A stretch of DNA of 64,000 nt from Murdochiella massiliensis. GTDB lineage: Bacteria; Bacillota; Clostridia; Tissierellales; Peptoniphilaceae. Position 1 is the first letter of the stretch, and each line of letters begins with the position of its first letter. The stretch lies in NCBI RefSeq assembly GCF_900059565.1, contig NZ_FIZW01000001.1:283501-347500 (forward strand), given 5' to 3'. A program made the position numbers and the translations under genes. Below are positions 17,499 to 26,807 of the stretch, piece after piece. The notes under the pieces are model-generated. The model was not told the origin of the DNA, did not search any database, and saw only the letters and a list, made by a program, of their open reading frames with translations.

Positions 17499-17554
17499 GA
17501 ACGTACATCCTGCGGCAGAGGAAATCCTTCTGCCGTTGGGTGCGCGTTCTTTTT
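17499..17554 (+). terminator. Terminator of the rnf operon
   Basis: An outer GAACG/CGTTC pair encloses an inner CGGCAGA/TCTGCCG stem, followed by TTTTTG. Confidence 0.75.
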
Positions 17555-17615
17555 GTTGTCCGCTAATTTTTTGTTACGGTTGAGCGAAAAATGTGCTCAT
17601 GGAAAAGGAGAAAGT

Positions 17616-18818
17616 ATGCAAGAAAACGAAGCGTATATTCGCACCCGTTTGCAGACGGAGTATGAACAACAGTTTGGCGATGCGCGCGATGCGCGCTTCT
17701 TTTTCGCGCCAAGCCGCATCAACATTATTGGCGAACATATTGATTATAACGGAGGAGCCGTATTTCCCTGTGCACTGACCATCGGCACCTATGCGTTGGC
17801 CAGACCCAACGATCTTGGCCTTTTACGCTTGTATTCCGTCAACATGGCGAATCGTCAGGACATCTCTTTGCCGCTTCCGGACTATGATCCGAAGAGAGAG
17901 TGGACGAATTATCCCATCGGTGTAGCCAAAGCGCTGGAAAAGGAAGGCATTTTGCCGAAGGGATTGGATGTTGTTGTCTATGGCAACATTCCCAACGGAT
18001 CCGGACTCAGTTCGTCAGCGAGTCTTGAGTTGCTTTTCGGTGTCATCTATTCCGCTTTTTGGAGTCAAACACCGATTCCCACGCTCACCTTAGTAGAAGC
18101 GGGCGTTTGGTGTGAAAATGAATTTTTTGGTCTCCACACCGGTATTATGGACCAATATGTGATCGGCTTCGGAAAAGCGGGTTATGCCATGGTGTTGGAT
18201 ACGGCGGCGAAGACCCATACCTACGTTCCGCTTTCCCTTCAGGAGAAAAAAGCGGTGCTCATTGTGTTAAACACTCAACATCGGCGCGAATTAAAAGATT
18301 CCAAATATAATGAACGTCGCGCGGAATGCGAAGAGGCATTGGAGCAGCTAAATGCGTCGCTGATCGCCGAGGGAAAAAAGGAAAAAACGCACCTTTGTGA
18401 ATTTACCCTTGACGATCTTCCTCGTCTTGCACAGTTGAATTCCGATATTCTGCGTCGCCGTGTGCGCCACGTCATTACTGAAAATCAACGTGTCAAGGAT
18501 ACGGTGGCCGCGCTTGAAGAGGGGAATCTCTCCCTGGTGGGCGAATTATTGAAAGCCGGCCATGCTTCCATGCGTGATGACTATGAAGCAAGCGGTCCGC
18601 ATCTGGACGCTATTGTCGATGCGGCAAATCACGCCGAAGGCTGCTTCGGTGCGCGTATGACGGGTGCGGGTTTCGGCGGCTGTGCCATCGCTTTGGTAAA
18701 AGAATCGGCAGTGGATGCCTTTTCCGCGCATGTGCAGAAAGCCTACACGGAAAAAATGGGCATATCCCCCGAACTCATCCTTTCGACTGCAGGAGATGGT
18801 GCCGGAGAACGGCGGTAG
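17616..18818 (+). CDS. galK: Galactokinase
   Basis: A 400-residue GHMP kinase that phosphorylates galactose at C1, the first step of the Leloir pathway. Family motifs are PSRINIIGEHIDYNGG (galactose-binding signature), GSGLSSSASLE (ATP-binding GHMP loop) and GAGFGGCAIAL near the C-terminus. AAAGGAG precedes the ATG at 17616; the longer frame from 17553 starts within the rnf terminator. No galT, galE or sugar transporter adjoins it, and a terminator lies on either side, so it is monocistronic. Confidence 0.94.
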   Translation: MQENEAYIRTRLQTEYEQQFGDARDARFFFAPSRINIIGEHIDYNGGAVFPCALTIGTYALARPNDLGLLRLYSVNMANRQDISLPLPDYDPKREWTNYPIGVAKALEKEGILPKGLDVVVYGNIPNGSGLSSSASLELLFGVIYSAFWSQTPIPTLTLVEAGVWCENEFFGLHTGIMDQYVIGFGKAGYAMVLDTAAKTHTYVPLSLQEKKAVLIVLNTQHRRELKDSKYNERRAECEEALEQLNASLIAEGKKEKTHLCEFTLDDLPRLAQLNSDILRRRVRHVITENQRVKDTVAALEEGNLSLVGELLKAGHASMRDDYEASGPHLDAIVDAANHAEGCFGARMTGAGFGGCAIALVKESAVDAFSAHVQKAYTEKMGISPELILSTAGDGAGERR

Positions 18819-18961
18819 TACGAACGCGCAAAAGGCGACTCCCTTTTGTTCGGCCGTCTTGCATGCAGAGGGAGAGAACGACATGCTTTCGTTGCCCTTA
18901 ACATGAATTTCGCCGCCTTGTACGCGGAGCAGGTAAAACACATTAAAAATTCTGTTTTCCG

Positions 18962-18990
18962 AAAGAGAGACATTATGTCTCTCTTTTTTG
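18962..18990 (+). terminator. Terminator after galK
   Basis: AAAGAGAGACAT and ATGTCTCTCTTT form a long perfect stem with a minimal loop and a trailing T run. The 140 bases between the galK stop and this hairpin contain no recognisable gene. Confidence 0.82.
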
Positions 18991-19074
18991 CTGAAAAGTG
19001 AGACATAGTGGAACGGTTTTCGTCTGTTCGGCATTTCGAGCATATGATAAACTAAGGCACGGTAAGGGGGCAGT

Positions 19075-19473
19075 ATGAAAAAACGATGGACAACACGCGC
19101 GGATCGTGTGCTCATCCTGCTTTTAGCCTTAGCAAGCACTATAGCGTTGAGTATTCTTTTTTCCAGTCGAGCAAAACCGACCCGGGACGTATTCGTCAGT
19201 ATTCAGGTGGATGGAAAAGAGATTGAACGCTATTCGCTTGTCGAAGCAGAAGGGCGGACGATGCGCTATAAGAGCGCTTACGGCTGCAACGTGGTAAAAA
19301 TTGAACAGGGCGGCGTTTACGTTTTAGAAGCGGATTGTCCCGATAAACTTTGTATGCACCAGGGCCGCATTTCGCGGCCTGGACAGATCCTTGTTTGTTT
19401 ACCGAATCGTTTTTTGGTGGAGCTGATAGGAGGATCGGAGGAAGCATCCGATGTGGATGCTTATCTCCAATGA
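19075..19473 (+). CDS. NusG domain II-containing membrane-anchored protein
   Basis: A 132-residue protein with an N-terminal membrane helix (about 12-30) and an outward domain of the NusG_II type. The recognisable signature is CPDKLCMHQGRISRPGQ followed by CLPNRFLVEL, with two Cys in the CxxxxC arrangement. The biochemical role of these proteins is not established. It is followed three bases later by a Gx-family transporter gene, a pairing I know from other Clostridia, often near quinone/isoprenoid or FMN-transferase genes, none of which are present here. Confidence 0.83.
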   Translation: MKKRWTTRADRVLILLLALASTIALSILFSSRAKPTRDVFVSIQVDGKEIERYSLVEAEGRTMRYKSAYGCNVVKIEQGGVYVLEADCPDKLCMHQGRISRPGQILVCLPNRFLVELIGGSEEASDVDAYLQ

Positions 19474-19476
19474 GTC

Positions 19477-20046
19477 ATGCGCATGAGAAACATTTCGACA
19501 AAAAAAATCGTTTTTTTGTCGCTGTTAACGGCGATGGCACTGGTTATCTCGCTTTTTGAACAGGCAATGCCGCTGCCCATCGGTGTACCCGGCGCAAAAT
19601 TAGGCTTATCGAACCTGGTCATTTTAACGACCGTTGTGGTTTTTGGCGCAAAAGAGGGGATGACGGTTGCACTGTTGAAGTCTGTCCTGCTTTTGTTGCT
19701 TACCGGTTCAGTCACCGGGTTTTGGTATTCGATTGCTGGTGCATTACTTTCCTCGGCAGTGATGAGCCTTGCCGTGCGCTTCGCTTTTCCGCCGTTCAGC
19801 CTGGTCGGAGTAAGTGAATTGGGTGCTCTGGCTCACAATGTCGGGCAGCTGTGTGTTGCGTGCATTGTGTTGCAAAACGGTGCCGTCTTCGTTTATCTGC
19901 CGATTCTGACTCTTGTCGGATTATTTACGGGGTTCTTTGTGGGGCTTTCAGCCAATATGTTAGCTCCCTCTCTTCGAAGGGCTGTCGAAGGACAAAGCGA
20001 AGGGAGAATCCATGGAAAACAAGAATCAACGGATGGTCAACAATAG
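19477..20046 (+). CDS. Gx transporter family membrane protein (HepI-like)
   Basis: A 189-residue protein with about five to six membrane helices. GVPGAKLGLSNLVIL and the preceding LISLFEQAMPLP are signatures of the family formerly annotated as heptaprenyl diphosphate synthase component I and now called Gx transporters, related to ECF S-components. The substrate is unknown. Two ATGs six bases apart are possible (19477, 19483). Its last 35 bases overlap the radC start, and its C-terminus is hydrophilic. Confidence 0.8.
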   Translation: MRMRNISTKKIVFLSLLTAMALVISLFEQAMPLPIGVPGAKLGLSNLVILTTVVVFGAKEGMTVALLKSVLLLLLTGSVTGFWYSIAGALLSSAVMSLAVRFAFPPFSLVGVSELGALAHNVGQLCVACIVLQNGAVFVYLPILTLVGLFTGFFVGLSANMLAPSLRRAVEGQSEGRIHGKQESTDGQQ

Positions 20047-20806
20047 AGAAGGCGCTGTGAGAACAACCGTGGGCGCGGATAAGACAGCGATAGAGAATAA
20101 TAAAGAAGGCAACAAAAAGGACAAAATCTTTTTCGGCATTAAGGATATGCCGCAAGAGGATCGTCCCATGGAAAAACTGATTCGTCTCGGGGTACAGACT
20201 CTCTCGGATGAAGAATTGGCGGCGATTTTGATCGGCACGGGCACAAAACGAAAAAGTGCACTGGAGCTGGCTTCTTCGCTTTTTCGTCGGGATCAACCTA
20301 AAGCCGGTCTTCTGCAGGCGACAGCGGAAGAATTGATGCGTTTTGAAGGGATTGGAAGAACCAAGGCCTGTCGTATCCTGGCCGGTGTACAGCTGGGAAA
20401 GCGACTGAGCGAAGAACAGGCGTTTTTTTCGATCACGCTTGCGAACCCTCAATCCATTGCAAATTATTTTCAGACGTATTATGCCGAAGAGCAACGGGAA
20501 CATTTTTGTGCGATATTAGTCAATGCAAAACTTAAGCCTATTCGTACGGTACTGATCTCTATCGGCTCCCTGACCCAGGCACGCGTGCATCCCCGAGAGG
20601 TGTTTCAACCGGCCGTGCGTATCGGGTGTGCCGGAATTGTTCTTTCCCACAATCATCCCAGTGGCGATCCGGAGCCGTCACCGCAGGATATTGCCATAAC
20701 AAGTCGTTTGGTGGAATGCGGAAAACTTCTGGGTATTGAGGTCTATGATCACGTTATCGTTGGCAAAGCGCATTACGTCAGTTTACGTGAACGACATCTC
20801 ATGTGA
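20012..20806 (+). CDS. radC: RadC family protein (JAB/MPN+ domain)
   Basis: A 264-residue protein. The core begins IKDMPQEDRPMEKLIRLG at residue 43, as typical RadC starts, followed by a helix-hairpin-helix segment (FEGIGRTKACRILAG) and the JAMM metalloprotease-like motif LSHNHPSGDPEPSPQD. Its function is uncertain; the historical link to DNA repair is weak. The 45 residues before the core are low-complexity and charged and overlap the upstream gene, so the real start may be the ATG at 20147; GGGAG upstream of 20012 still allows the longer form. Confidence 0.88.
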   Translation: MENKNQRMVNNREGAVRTTVGADKTAIENNKEGNKKDKIFFGIKDMPQEDRPMEKLIRLGVQTLSDEELAAILIGTGTKRKSALELASSLFRRDQPKAGLLQATAEELMRFEGIGRTKACRILAGVQLGKRLSEEQAFFSITLANPQSIANYFQTYYAEEQREHFCAILVNAKLKPIRTVLISIGSLTQARVHPREVFQPAVRIGCAGIVLSHNHPSGDPEPSPQDIAITSRLVECGKLLGIEVYDHVIVGKAHYVSLRERHLM

Positions 20807-20815
20807 CGCTTTTCA

Positions 20816-20845
20816 TTGAGCGAACGGGGCTCGTCGTGATAGAAT
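20816..20845 (+). promoter_or_regulatory. Probable promoter of mreBCD-mrdA
   Basis: TTGAGC (20816-20821), 18 bases, TAGAAT (20840-20845), with an extended TGA just before the -10. It lies between radC and mreB. Confidence 0.55.
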
Positions 20846-20888
20846 AACGGAACAGACAAAAGAGAAATCGAACACACAGGAGTATGGG

Positions 20889-21926
20889 GTGGATTATTTT
20901 CGTTTTACCGCGCCGGATTTAGCCATAGATATCGGCTCCGCGTATACCAGAGCAATGCGTTTGGACAATCATCAAATGGTGGAAGAACCGAGTGTAGTGG
21001 CGCTGGATTATAAAAAAATGCAGATTATGGCGGTGGGCGAAGAGGCAAGCGCTCTTTTAGGAAAATCACCGGAAAACATCATTGCTATTCGTCCGCTTCA
21101 GCAAGGTGTCATTGCAGATTACGATTTGACGCGTGCTATGCTGGAGCATTATCTCCGTCGGCTTTTGCCGGGCATTTCGCTTGTTGCACCTTGCATCGGT
21201 GTATCCTATCCGTCCGGGGCAACTGATGTCGAGCGTAAGGCACTGGAAGATGCTTGCCTTCAGTCCGGTGCGCGCCGCGTCATCCTGGTGGAAGAGTCCC
21301 TTGCGTGCGCCTACGGGACGAAACGCATCGATCATGCGACAAAAGGCGCTTTAATGCTCAACATGGGTGCGGGGACTACCGAAATTGCGGTGGTGAACAG
21401 CTATGGCGTTATCGTCGCGGAGACCATGAAGCGCGGCGGAAACGATTTAGATCAGGATATCGTGCATTTTATTCGTGAAAAGTATTCGTTGATGATCGGC
21501 GAAAGCACAGCGGAAAAGGTAAAAAAAACCATCGGCACGCTGCGCGAAGATCGACAGAATGACGCAATGGAGGTTGCCGGTCGAGACTTGATCACGGGTA
21601 TGCCAAAGAATATTGATGTGTATGCGTCCGATGTGACCCAGGCCATTTTGCCTTTTATTCAAACCGTCATGGATCGCTTGCGCTTTACGTTGGAAAAGAC
21701 CCCGCCGGAATTAGCGACGGACGTCATGGAACGCGGGCTGATGCTCAGTGGCGGTGGTGCTCAGCTGGACGGTTTATGCGATTATCTTATGCAGGAAATG
21801 CATGTGCCGACCTTGTTGTCACCGCATCCGGAGAAAGATGTACTTTTCGGATGCCGTTTTGTGATGGAAAACAAGGAAGAAACAATGGAAAAAGGAGCGC
21901 GTCATGATTCGCACCAACAAGGCTAA
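20889..21926 (+). CDS. mreB: Rod shape-determining actin homologue MreB
   Basis: A 345-residue actin-like ATPase that forms filaments guiding side-wall synthesis. Phosphate-1 loop DIGSAYTRAM, the LVEESLACAYG segment, phosphate-2 NMGAGTTEIAVV and the adenosine motif LSGGGAQLDG are present. The start is a GTG at 20889 with AGGAG six bases upstream. The C-terminus is extended and hydrophilic (EETMEKGARHDSHQQG) and overlaps mreC by 23 bases, implying coupled translation. The P-loop reads Ser-Ala-Tyr rather than the usual Thr-Ala-Asn. Confidence 0.94.
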   Translation: MDYFRFTAPDLAIDIGSAYTRAMRLDNHQMVEEPSVVALDYKKMQIMAVGEEASALLGKSPENIIAIRPLQQGVIADYDLTRAMLEHYLRRLLPGISLVAPCIGVSYPSGATDVERKALEDACLQSGARRVILVEESLACAYGTKRIDHATKGALMLNMGAGTTEIAVVNSYGVIVAETMKRGGNDLDQDIVHFIREKYSLMIGESTAEKVKKTIGTLREDRQNDAMEVAGRDLITGMPKNIDVYASDVTQAILPFIQTVMDRLRFTLEKTPPELATDVMERGLMLSGGGAQLDGLCDYLMQEMHVPTLLSPHPEKDVLFGCRFVMENKEETMEKGARHDSHQQG

Positions 21927-22839
21927 ACGGCGTCGTCCTTTTTTCATTACGGTTGCTATTTTGGTTTTGCTTATTTTGTTTTCGCATCGCAATCCGGAAA
22001 CGAGCCGCCTTCCCTCCAATCTGTTCAATATGGTTATCTCTCCTGTGAATCGACTCTTCTACTCCGCTTCCCGGTCACTTCAGGATGTGTATGATCATCT
22101 TTTCGGGCCGAAGGCGACACAGGCGGAATTGGATCGACTCACGCTGGAGAATCAGGCGTTAAAGGATGAAGTGCGTACGATGCAAAATGTGATTGCGGAT
22201 GCGCCGTATCTGAAAGACGAATATGCTTTGCAGCATGTGGCGGAACATCCCGTTATTTCCGCCGAGGTGACCATGTTCGACCCTTCGCCGACATTTGTGC
22301 GCTTTACGATTAACAAAGGTACAAAAGACGGTGTACAGGAGGGCGATATTGTTGTCCAGGGGGTGCAAAACGCATCAAAAAACGTTGTGTCCGGTCTGAT
22401 CGGTCAAGTTACCGAGGCGGGGTTTAATTATGCCAAGGTGTCAACGATATTGGATCAGTCTCACAATATTTCTATTCTCTTTCCGTCCAGTAAAAAATAC
22501 GGGATCATTAATAATCGTGACGCCGAGCGCTTTTACGGTTATCTGCTCGACGCGCAGACCGATGTGCCGGTGGGTGAGGAAATTGTCACGAGCGGAGTTG
22601 GCGGAAGGTATCCGCGAGGCCTATATCTTGGCGTCGTCAGCGAAGTCAAGTTGGCGGAGGATGGGCTGACGAAAACCGTCAGTATCACGCCGGCCGTGGA
22701 CTTTTCCAAGCTGTACCGCGTGTTGGTTGTTCCGGACAAGCGTCATCAGGAAAACAGCGAAATTGTAGGAACGTCTTCTGCTGAACCGTCGACTGCCGAT
22801 AGCGATACGTCTACAGAGAAAGGAGACTCTGGTGAATAA
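21904..22839 (+). CDS. mreC: Rod shape-determining protein MreC
   Basis: A 311-residue elongasome protein with a basic N-terminus, one membrane helix (about 12-28), a coiled coil (about 68-100: LDRLTLENQALKDEV) and the extracellular beta-barrel domain (VSGLIGQVTEAG, ILDQSHNISILF, VTSGVGGRYPRGLYLG). It links PBP2 with MreB and MreD. The tail after residue 285 is Ser/Glu-rich and probably disordered. Confidence 0.93.
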   Translation: MIRTNKAKRRRPFFITVAILVLLILFSHRNPETSRLPSNLFNMVISPVNRLFYSASRSLQDVYDHLFGPKATQAELDRLTLENQALKDEVRTMQNVIADAPYLKDEYALQHVAEHPVISAEVTMFDPSPTFVRFTINKGTKDGVQEGDIVVQGVQNASKNVVSGLIGQVTEAGFNYAKVSTILDQSHNISILFPSSKKYGIINNRDAERFYGYLLDAQTDVPVGEEIVTSGVGGRYPRGLYLGVVSEVKLAEDGLTKTVSITPAVDFSKLYRVLVVPDKRHQENSEIVGTSSAEPSTADSDTSTEKGDSGE

Positions 22840-23332
22840 ATTGCGCTATGCCATCAGTCTGATCGTCGTGCTCATCATTCAGGCCGCCGTGGTTACCAAT
22901 TGGACCTTTTTCGGGATTTCGCCGGCGTTGAATTTGGTATATATCGTTGCGCTTTCCTTTCTTTATGGACCGCTATGGGGCGGCTATACCGGTCTTGCGC
23001 TCGGCCTTTTTGAAGATATGATGTTTTCGAGTGTTCTGGGGGTGCGTGCGCTACTCTTCTTTGTCGCCGCAACAGCGGTGGGCAAAGCCCTCTATCATAA
23101 TGAGCATAACTTTGCTACGGGGACGCTTGCCACGGCACTCGTTTCCCTCTTTGTGCTGTTTGGCCAGTGGGGTATTCTGTTTTTATTGGGCATGCCCTTG
23201 CCGGCAAGCTATCTCATCGGCAAACCGGCGCTGTTTTACGCGGTGTTTAATGCACTGCTGTTTACGCCCGTGATGCTGTTGATGCAACGCTTGATGAAGC
23301 CAGAAAGCATTCGCCCATTCGGCCGCATATAG
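22832..23332 (+). CDS. mreD: Rod shape-determining protein MreD
   Basis: A 166-residue membrane protein with about five helices and the family feature GPLWGGYTGLALGLFEDMMFSSVLG. It completes the MreBCD set. It starts with GTG, overlapping mreC by eight bases, with AAAGGAG inside the mreC end. Confidence 0.9.
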   Translation: MNKLRYAISLIVVLIIQAAVVTNWTFFGISPALNLVYIVALSFLYGPLWGGYTGLALGLFEDMMFSSVLGVRALLFFVAATAVGKALYHNEHNFATGTLATALVSLFVLFGQWGILFLLGMPLPASYLIGKPALFYAVFNALLFTPVMLLMQRLMKPESIRPFGRI

Positions 23333-23350
23333 AAGCGTCAGGAGAAAGTC

Positions 23351-26300
23351 ATGAAAAAGCACTTTTCGTTGCGATGGGGCATCATCCTGGCTGTCATGAT
23401 GGCTTTTATCGGCCTTCTTTTGTGGCGGTTGTACGATCTTACCGTTGTACAAGGAGAGCATTATAGCCAGCTTGCTCAAACGCGTCGAACAAAAGAAATC
23501 CAAATTGCCGCCCCTCGCGGCAACATTTATGATTGCAATGGCGTCCTATTGGCAGGAAGCCGTTCTTCTTTTGCTGTCCAAGGGTTTAAAGATGAATTGA
23601 TGAATTTAAAGACCGCTGAACGAAATGACGTTTTAGCGCGTCTTTTACGCTACATTGAGCGTGATGGCGCGGAATACGGGGAGAATTTTCCTCTGCAGCT
23701 CAATCAGATTGTTTATGCTTCCGAAGCGGATTATTTGAAGGAAAAGGAAACACCACAGGAAAAAGTACAGCGTCTTTTGGTCGAAAACCATCTTTTAGAA
23801 AAATGGTTGCAGATGGTCTATCGCACACCCCTGGATCGCGAGTTTTGCGTCTCACCGGCAGCTCGGGCGCTTACCGCACTTTCGCTGAAAGGAAGTGCAA
23901 TTCCCGTGAAAGCCGATCCGGATGCAAATTTTGCTCTTTCTTGGATTCCCGGAAAAGCCTATGAAGAGCTGAAGAAAAACAAGGTGATCAACGAAGACAC
24001 TACCGCGTTGCAGTATTTAACCAAACGGGTCACCGACAACAAAAACCTATTGGCTCATGTGTTGAATCATCCTGCGGCAAGAAAATTGGCGTATCAGCTC
24101 CTGAGCCAGGAGAACTTAACCGATAATTTGCGTTTGCTGGAATGTGATTATACCTATGTGGAAAATTTCCGCCAGAAGAAGGCAGCATTTCATCAGGCTT
24201 TTTCGGCGATTACGCTGATGTCCACCGCACAGGAAGATTTTGTTACGGTTGTTAAAAATGCGGCCTTGGATCGCTTTTTGACGTCCATTTCCGTTGGTGA
24301 GGACAACCGATTTACCATTCCGGCAGAAGGCTTGCTCAACCAATTGGCGAACAAAGGAGTAGATACCAATCTCAAGTACACGATTTCGGCGGATGCTCGT
24401 ACGGTCTCCGTTGAATTTGTCCATCCGGACGGGATGGAAGGAACCGCACTTGAACACTTAAAAAAACTGGGCGAGGAGCATCAGCTGCTTGACGGGTTGA
24501 TTACAAATGAAGACTATAAATATTTAGCTGAAGAGGCAATGTTTGCGGAAGGCTTTTATCCGGGAATTGCTCTCAAGACCTGGACTTATGCGCTGGAAAC
24601 CGATCAGAAAGATTTTGAAGAACGATACGATTTACAGAATGCCAGTCCGGACGAAGCATTTCGTCGATTGCTCGAGGAATATGCGATTGCGCCAACGATG
24701 GATCCTTTGCTTCAACAGGGCATTATGCTGATTACGGATCGGGTTGCAAAATCCGGAAACTACGCCTTTTGGCCCATCAATATTTGCTATGAGCTTTCCG
24801 AAGACACCGTGGCAAAGATCGAAGAAAATATTTCCGGTGCCCAGGGGATCATGGTATCGCAACAGGCTATACGCTATTATCCTTTTGGCGAGTCGGCATC
24901 GCATATTCTTGGCTACATCGGAAAAATTGCCACGGATGAGGAAGTACAAACCTATGTCAAAGAGCAGAATTATCTTCCCAATGAGTTTATCGGGAAGACC
25001 GGTGTAGAACAGAGTTTTGAGAGTACCTTGCACGGAACGAGCGGAAAAGAAACCGTGTTGGTTGATTCTTTCGGAAACCGGACAGAAATTATTGATCGTC
25101 AGGAGCCGAAGGCGGGAAACAATGTGTATCTTACCGTGGATATTCGCTTGCAGCAGCAGTCGGAAGAATCGTTAAAAAAGGGCATTCTTTCTGTGCGTCA
25201 CGGCCTTTCCTATTACAGCAAATGGGGCGTCAACCGGGCGTACTATTCTCCGACAGCCAACAGTGCAGCCAGTGTATCGGTGGATCCCAACAATGGCGCA
25301 TTGCTCGCCATGGCCTCCTATCCCATGTATGATCCGAACCTCTTTGTTACGGGCATTTCCGGCTCCGATTGGGAAATGTATCAATCTGCCACGCGTCTGG
25401 ACACCAATGCGCCAAGGCCACTGTTGAATCTCGCCACGCAGGCGGCTGTCCAACCCGGTTCCACATTCAAGACCATTGTGTCGCTGGCCGCCTTGGAAAA
25501 GGGACTCGATCCAGAGATGCAGATCTATGACTACGGCTATGTCAAAATAGGCGACAGACAGTTTAATAACTTGCTCTATACGCTAACCGGCGGATCTGAC
25601 GGCATGATCAATATGTATGACGCTATCGGGAAATCCAACAACTACTATTTCTATATTCTCGGTCTCGGTCGTGTGCCTGCCACAGGAGAAGATATCGGTG
25701 TTCAGGTGACGGTGGATGATATTGAAAAGACAGCCGAAGCCATGGGCTTAAATCATTCATCCGGATTGGAAATTAAGCAGCCGTCGGAAGTGCGAAATTA
25801 TATCCCCAGCCGGTCCGCTAAGATGAGTCTCATCAAATCCATGCTGTCCGGTTTTCTGGAACGCAATCTCAAGCGTTATGAAAAGCCCGGAGCCAATAAA
25901 GGCAACACAGTTATTGCTCGGGATATTCAAACCATTCTCAAGTGGTCGGAGAAGGGAGAAGATTATACGCGTGCGCAGCTCATTGAAGATTTGGAGGAAT
26001 TGGGCTATTATGCGGAGCGCCCGTTGGACGGCGAGCGAAATGGCCTGGCGGATCTGTTAAAATATACGTATTTTAATCAGACCAACTGGACGGTGGCGGA
26101 TACGATGAATGCTGTCATCGGTCAGGGACAGAATGCCTATACACCGATTTCGATGTGCACCGTGGCGTCCATTTTTGCCAATGGCGGAACGGATTACGAT
26201 TTTACGCTGGTAAAGGAAATTCGAAGTCCGGATAATAAGACCGTCCTTTACAATCAGACACCGCGTGGACGGCAGGTTCCGATTGCCGAAAATTATTTCC

Positions 26301-26686
26301 AGGAAGTGCGCCAGGGTATGCTGCAATCTGCAGAAGATAATCGCAGTGAGTTCAGCGGCATTGATTTTGTTGTTGGCAGTAAGACCGGTACGGCGGAGCG
26401 CGCCGGGAAAGATCCGCGAACGGGCGAGGATTATGCACCGTATGCCTGGGACATCTGTTTTGCGCCATTTCAACAGCCGAGAATTGCTACCGTCGTGTTT
26501 ATGCCGGACGGGTACACCAGCTTAAATGTTGTCCCGATCGCAAGGGATATTCTCGCTTCGTATCTCGGCACACCGGCTTCGCAGCAGGATTCGTCTTCCA
26601 TTTATGAGGGGTTGACCACGTATGATCCGCCCAAGCCAAAGACCTCCGAGGAAGCCTCATCCCAGGAGCAACCTGTGCACGATTAA
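23351..26686 (+). CDS. mrdA: Penicillin-binding protein 2 (elongasome transpeptidase), unusually large
   Basis: A 1111-residue class B PBP that cross-links peptidoglycan during elongation. Short cytoplasmic N-terminus, one membrane helix (about 9-30), the pedestal motif RGNIYDCNGVLLA (about 57), then the transpeptidase with STFK (Ser about 704), SNN (about 761) and KTGTAE (about 1011). Typical PBP2 proteins have 600-750 residues; the extra length is a roughly 400-residue insertion between residue 85 and the segment YYPFGESASHILGYIG at about 515, plus a Ser/Glu-rich tail. The start has AGGAGAAAG upstream. It ends the mre cluster; no rodA is adjacent. Confidence 0.93.
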   Translation: MKKHFSLRWGIILAVMMAFIGLLLWRLYDLTVVQGEHYSQLAQTRRTKEIQIAAPRGNIYDCNGVLLAGSRSSFAVQGFKDELMNLKTAERNDVLARLLRYIERDGAEYGENFPLQLNQIVYASEADYLKEKETPQEKVQRLLVENHLLEKWLQMVYRTPLDREFCVSPAARALTALSLKGSAIPVKADPDANFALSWIPGKAYEELKKNKVINEDTTALQYLTKRVTDNKNLLAHVLNHPAARKLAYQLLSQENLTDNLRLLECDYTYVENFRQKKAAFHQAFSAITLMSTAQEDFVTVVKNAALDRFLTSISVGEDNRFTIPAEGLLNQLANKGVDTNLKYTISADARTVSVEFVHPDGMEGTALEHLKKLGEEHQLLDGLITNEDYKYLAEEAMFAEGFYPGIALKTWTYALETDQKDFEERYDLQNASPDEAFRRLLEEYAIAPTMDPLLQQGIMLITDRVAKSGNYAFWPINICYELSEDTVAKIEENISGAQGIMVSQQAIRYYPFGESASHILGYIGKIATDEEVQTYVKEQNYLPNEFIGKTGVEQSFESTLHGTSGKETVLVDSFGNRTEIIDRQEPKAGNNVYLTVDIRLQQQSEESLKKGILSVRHGLSYYSKWGVNRAYYSPTANSAASVSVDPNNGALLAMASYPMYDPNLFVTGISGSDWEMYQSATRLDTNAPRPLLNLATQAAVQPGSTFKTIVSLAALEKGLDPEMQIYDYGYVKIGDRQFNNLLYTLTGGSDGMINMYDAIGKSNNYYFYILGLGRVPATGEDIGVQVTVDDIEKTAEAMGLNHSSGLEIKQPSEVRNYIPSRSAKMSLIKSMLSGFLERNLKRYEKPGANKGNTVIARDIQTILKWSEKGEDYTRAQLIEDLEELGYYAERPLDGERNGLADLLKYTYFNQTNWTVADTMNAVIGQGQNAYTPISMCTVASIFANGGTDYDFTLVKEIRSPDNKTVLYNQTPRGRQVPIAENYFQEVRQGMLQSAEDNRSEFSGIDFVVGSKTGTAERAGKDPRTGEDYAPYAWDICFAPFQQPRIATVVFMPDGYTSLNVVPIARDILASYLGTPASQQDSSSIYEGLTTYDPPKPKTSEEASSQEQPVHD

Positions 26687-26691
26687 AAAGG

Positions 26692-26720
26692 TGGACAGCA
26701 CGGCCGTCATCCGGTATAAT
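26692..26720 (+). promoter_or_regulatory. Promoter of rplU-prp-rpmA
   Basis: TGGACA (26692-26697), 17 bases, TATAAT (26715-26720). Transcription should begin near 26727, giving an 80-nt leader before rplU. Confidence 0.75.
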
Positions 26721-26724
26721 TGAT

Positions 26725-26807
26725 CGGTAATACCGCTCTGAAAAGGTAAACGTAAATGTTTCGTTTGGAAACTGCCTTTAAGGCGATGCGAAAGGTAAGG
26801 AGAAATT
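26725..26807 (+). promoter_or_regulatory. Structured 5' leader of rplU, probable L21 leader
   Basis: The leader contains three small stems: CGGT/ACCG (26725-26735), AAACG/CGTTT (26748-26766) and GCCTT/AAGGC (26774-26784), then GCGAAAGGTAAGGAG including the Shine-Dalgarno. Its place and the sequence CTGCCTTTAAGGCGATGCGAAAGGTAAGG resemble, from memory, the Firmicute L21 leader motif, an autoregulatory element in which L21 would bind its own mRNA. Not tested against a covariance model. Confidence 0.5.
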
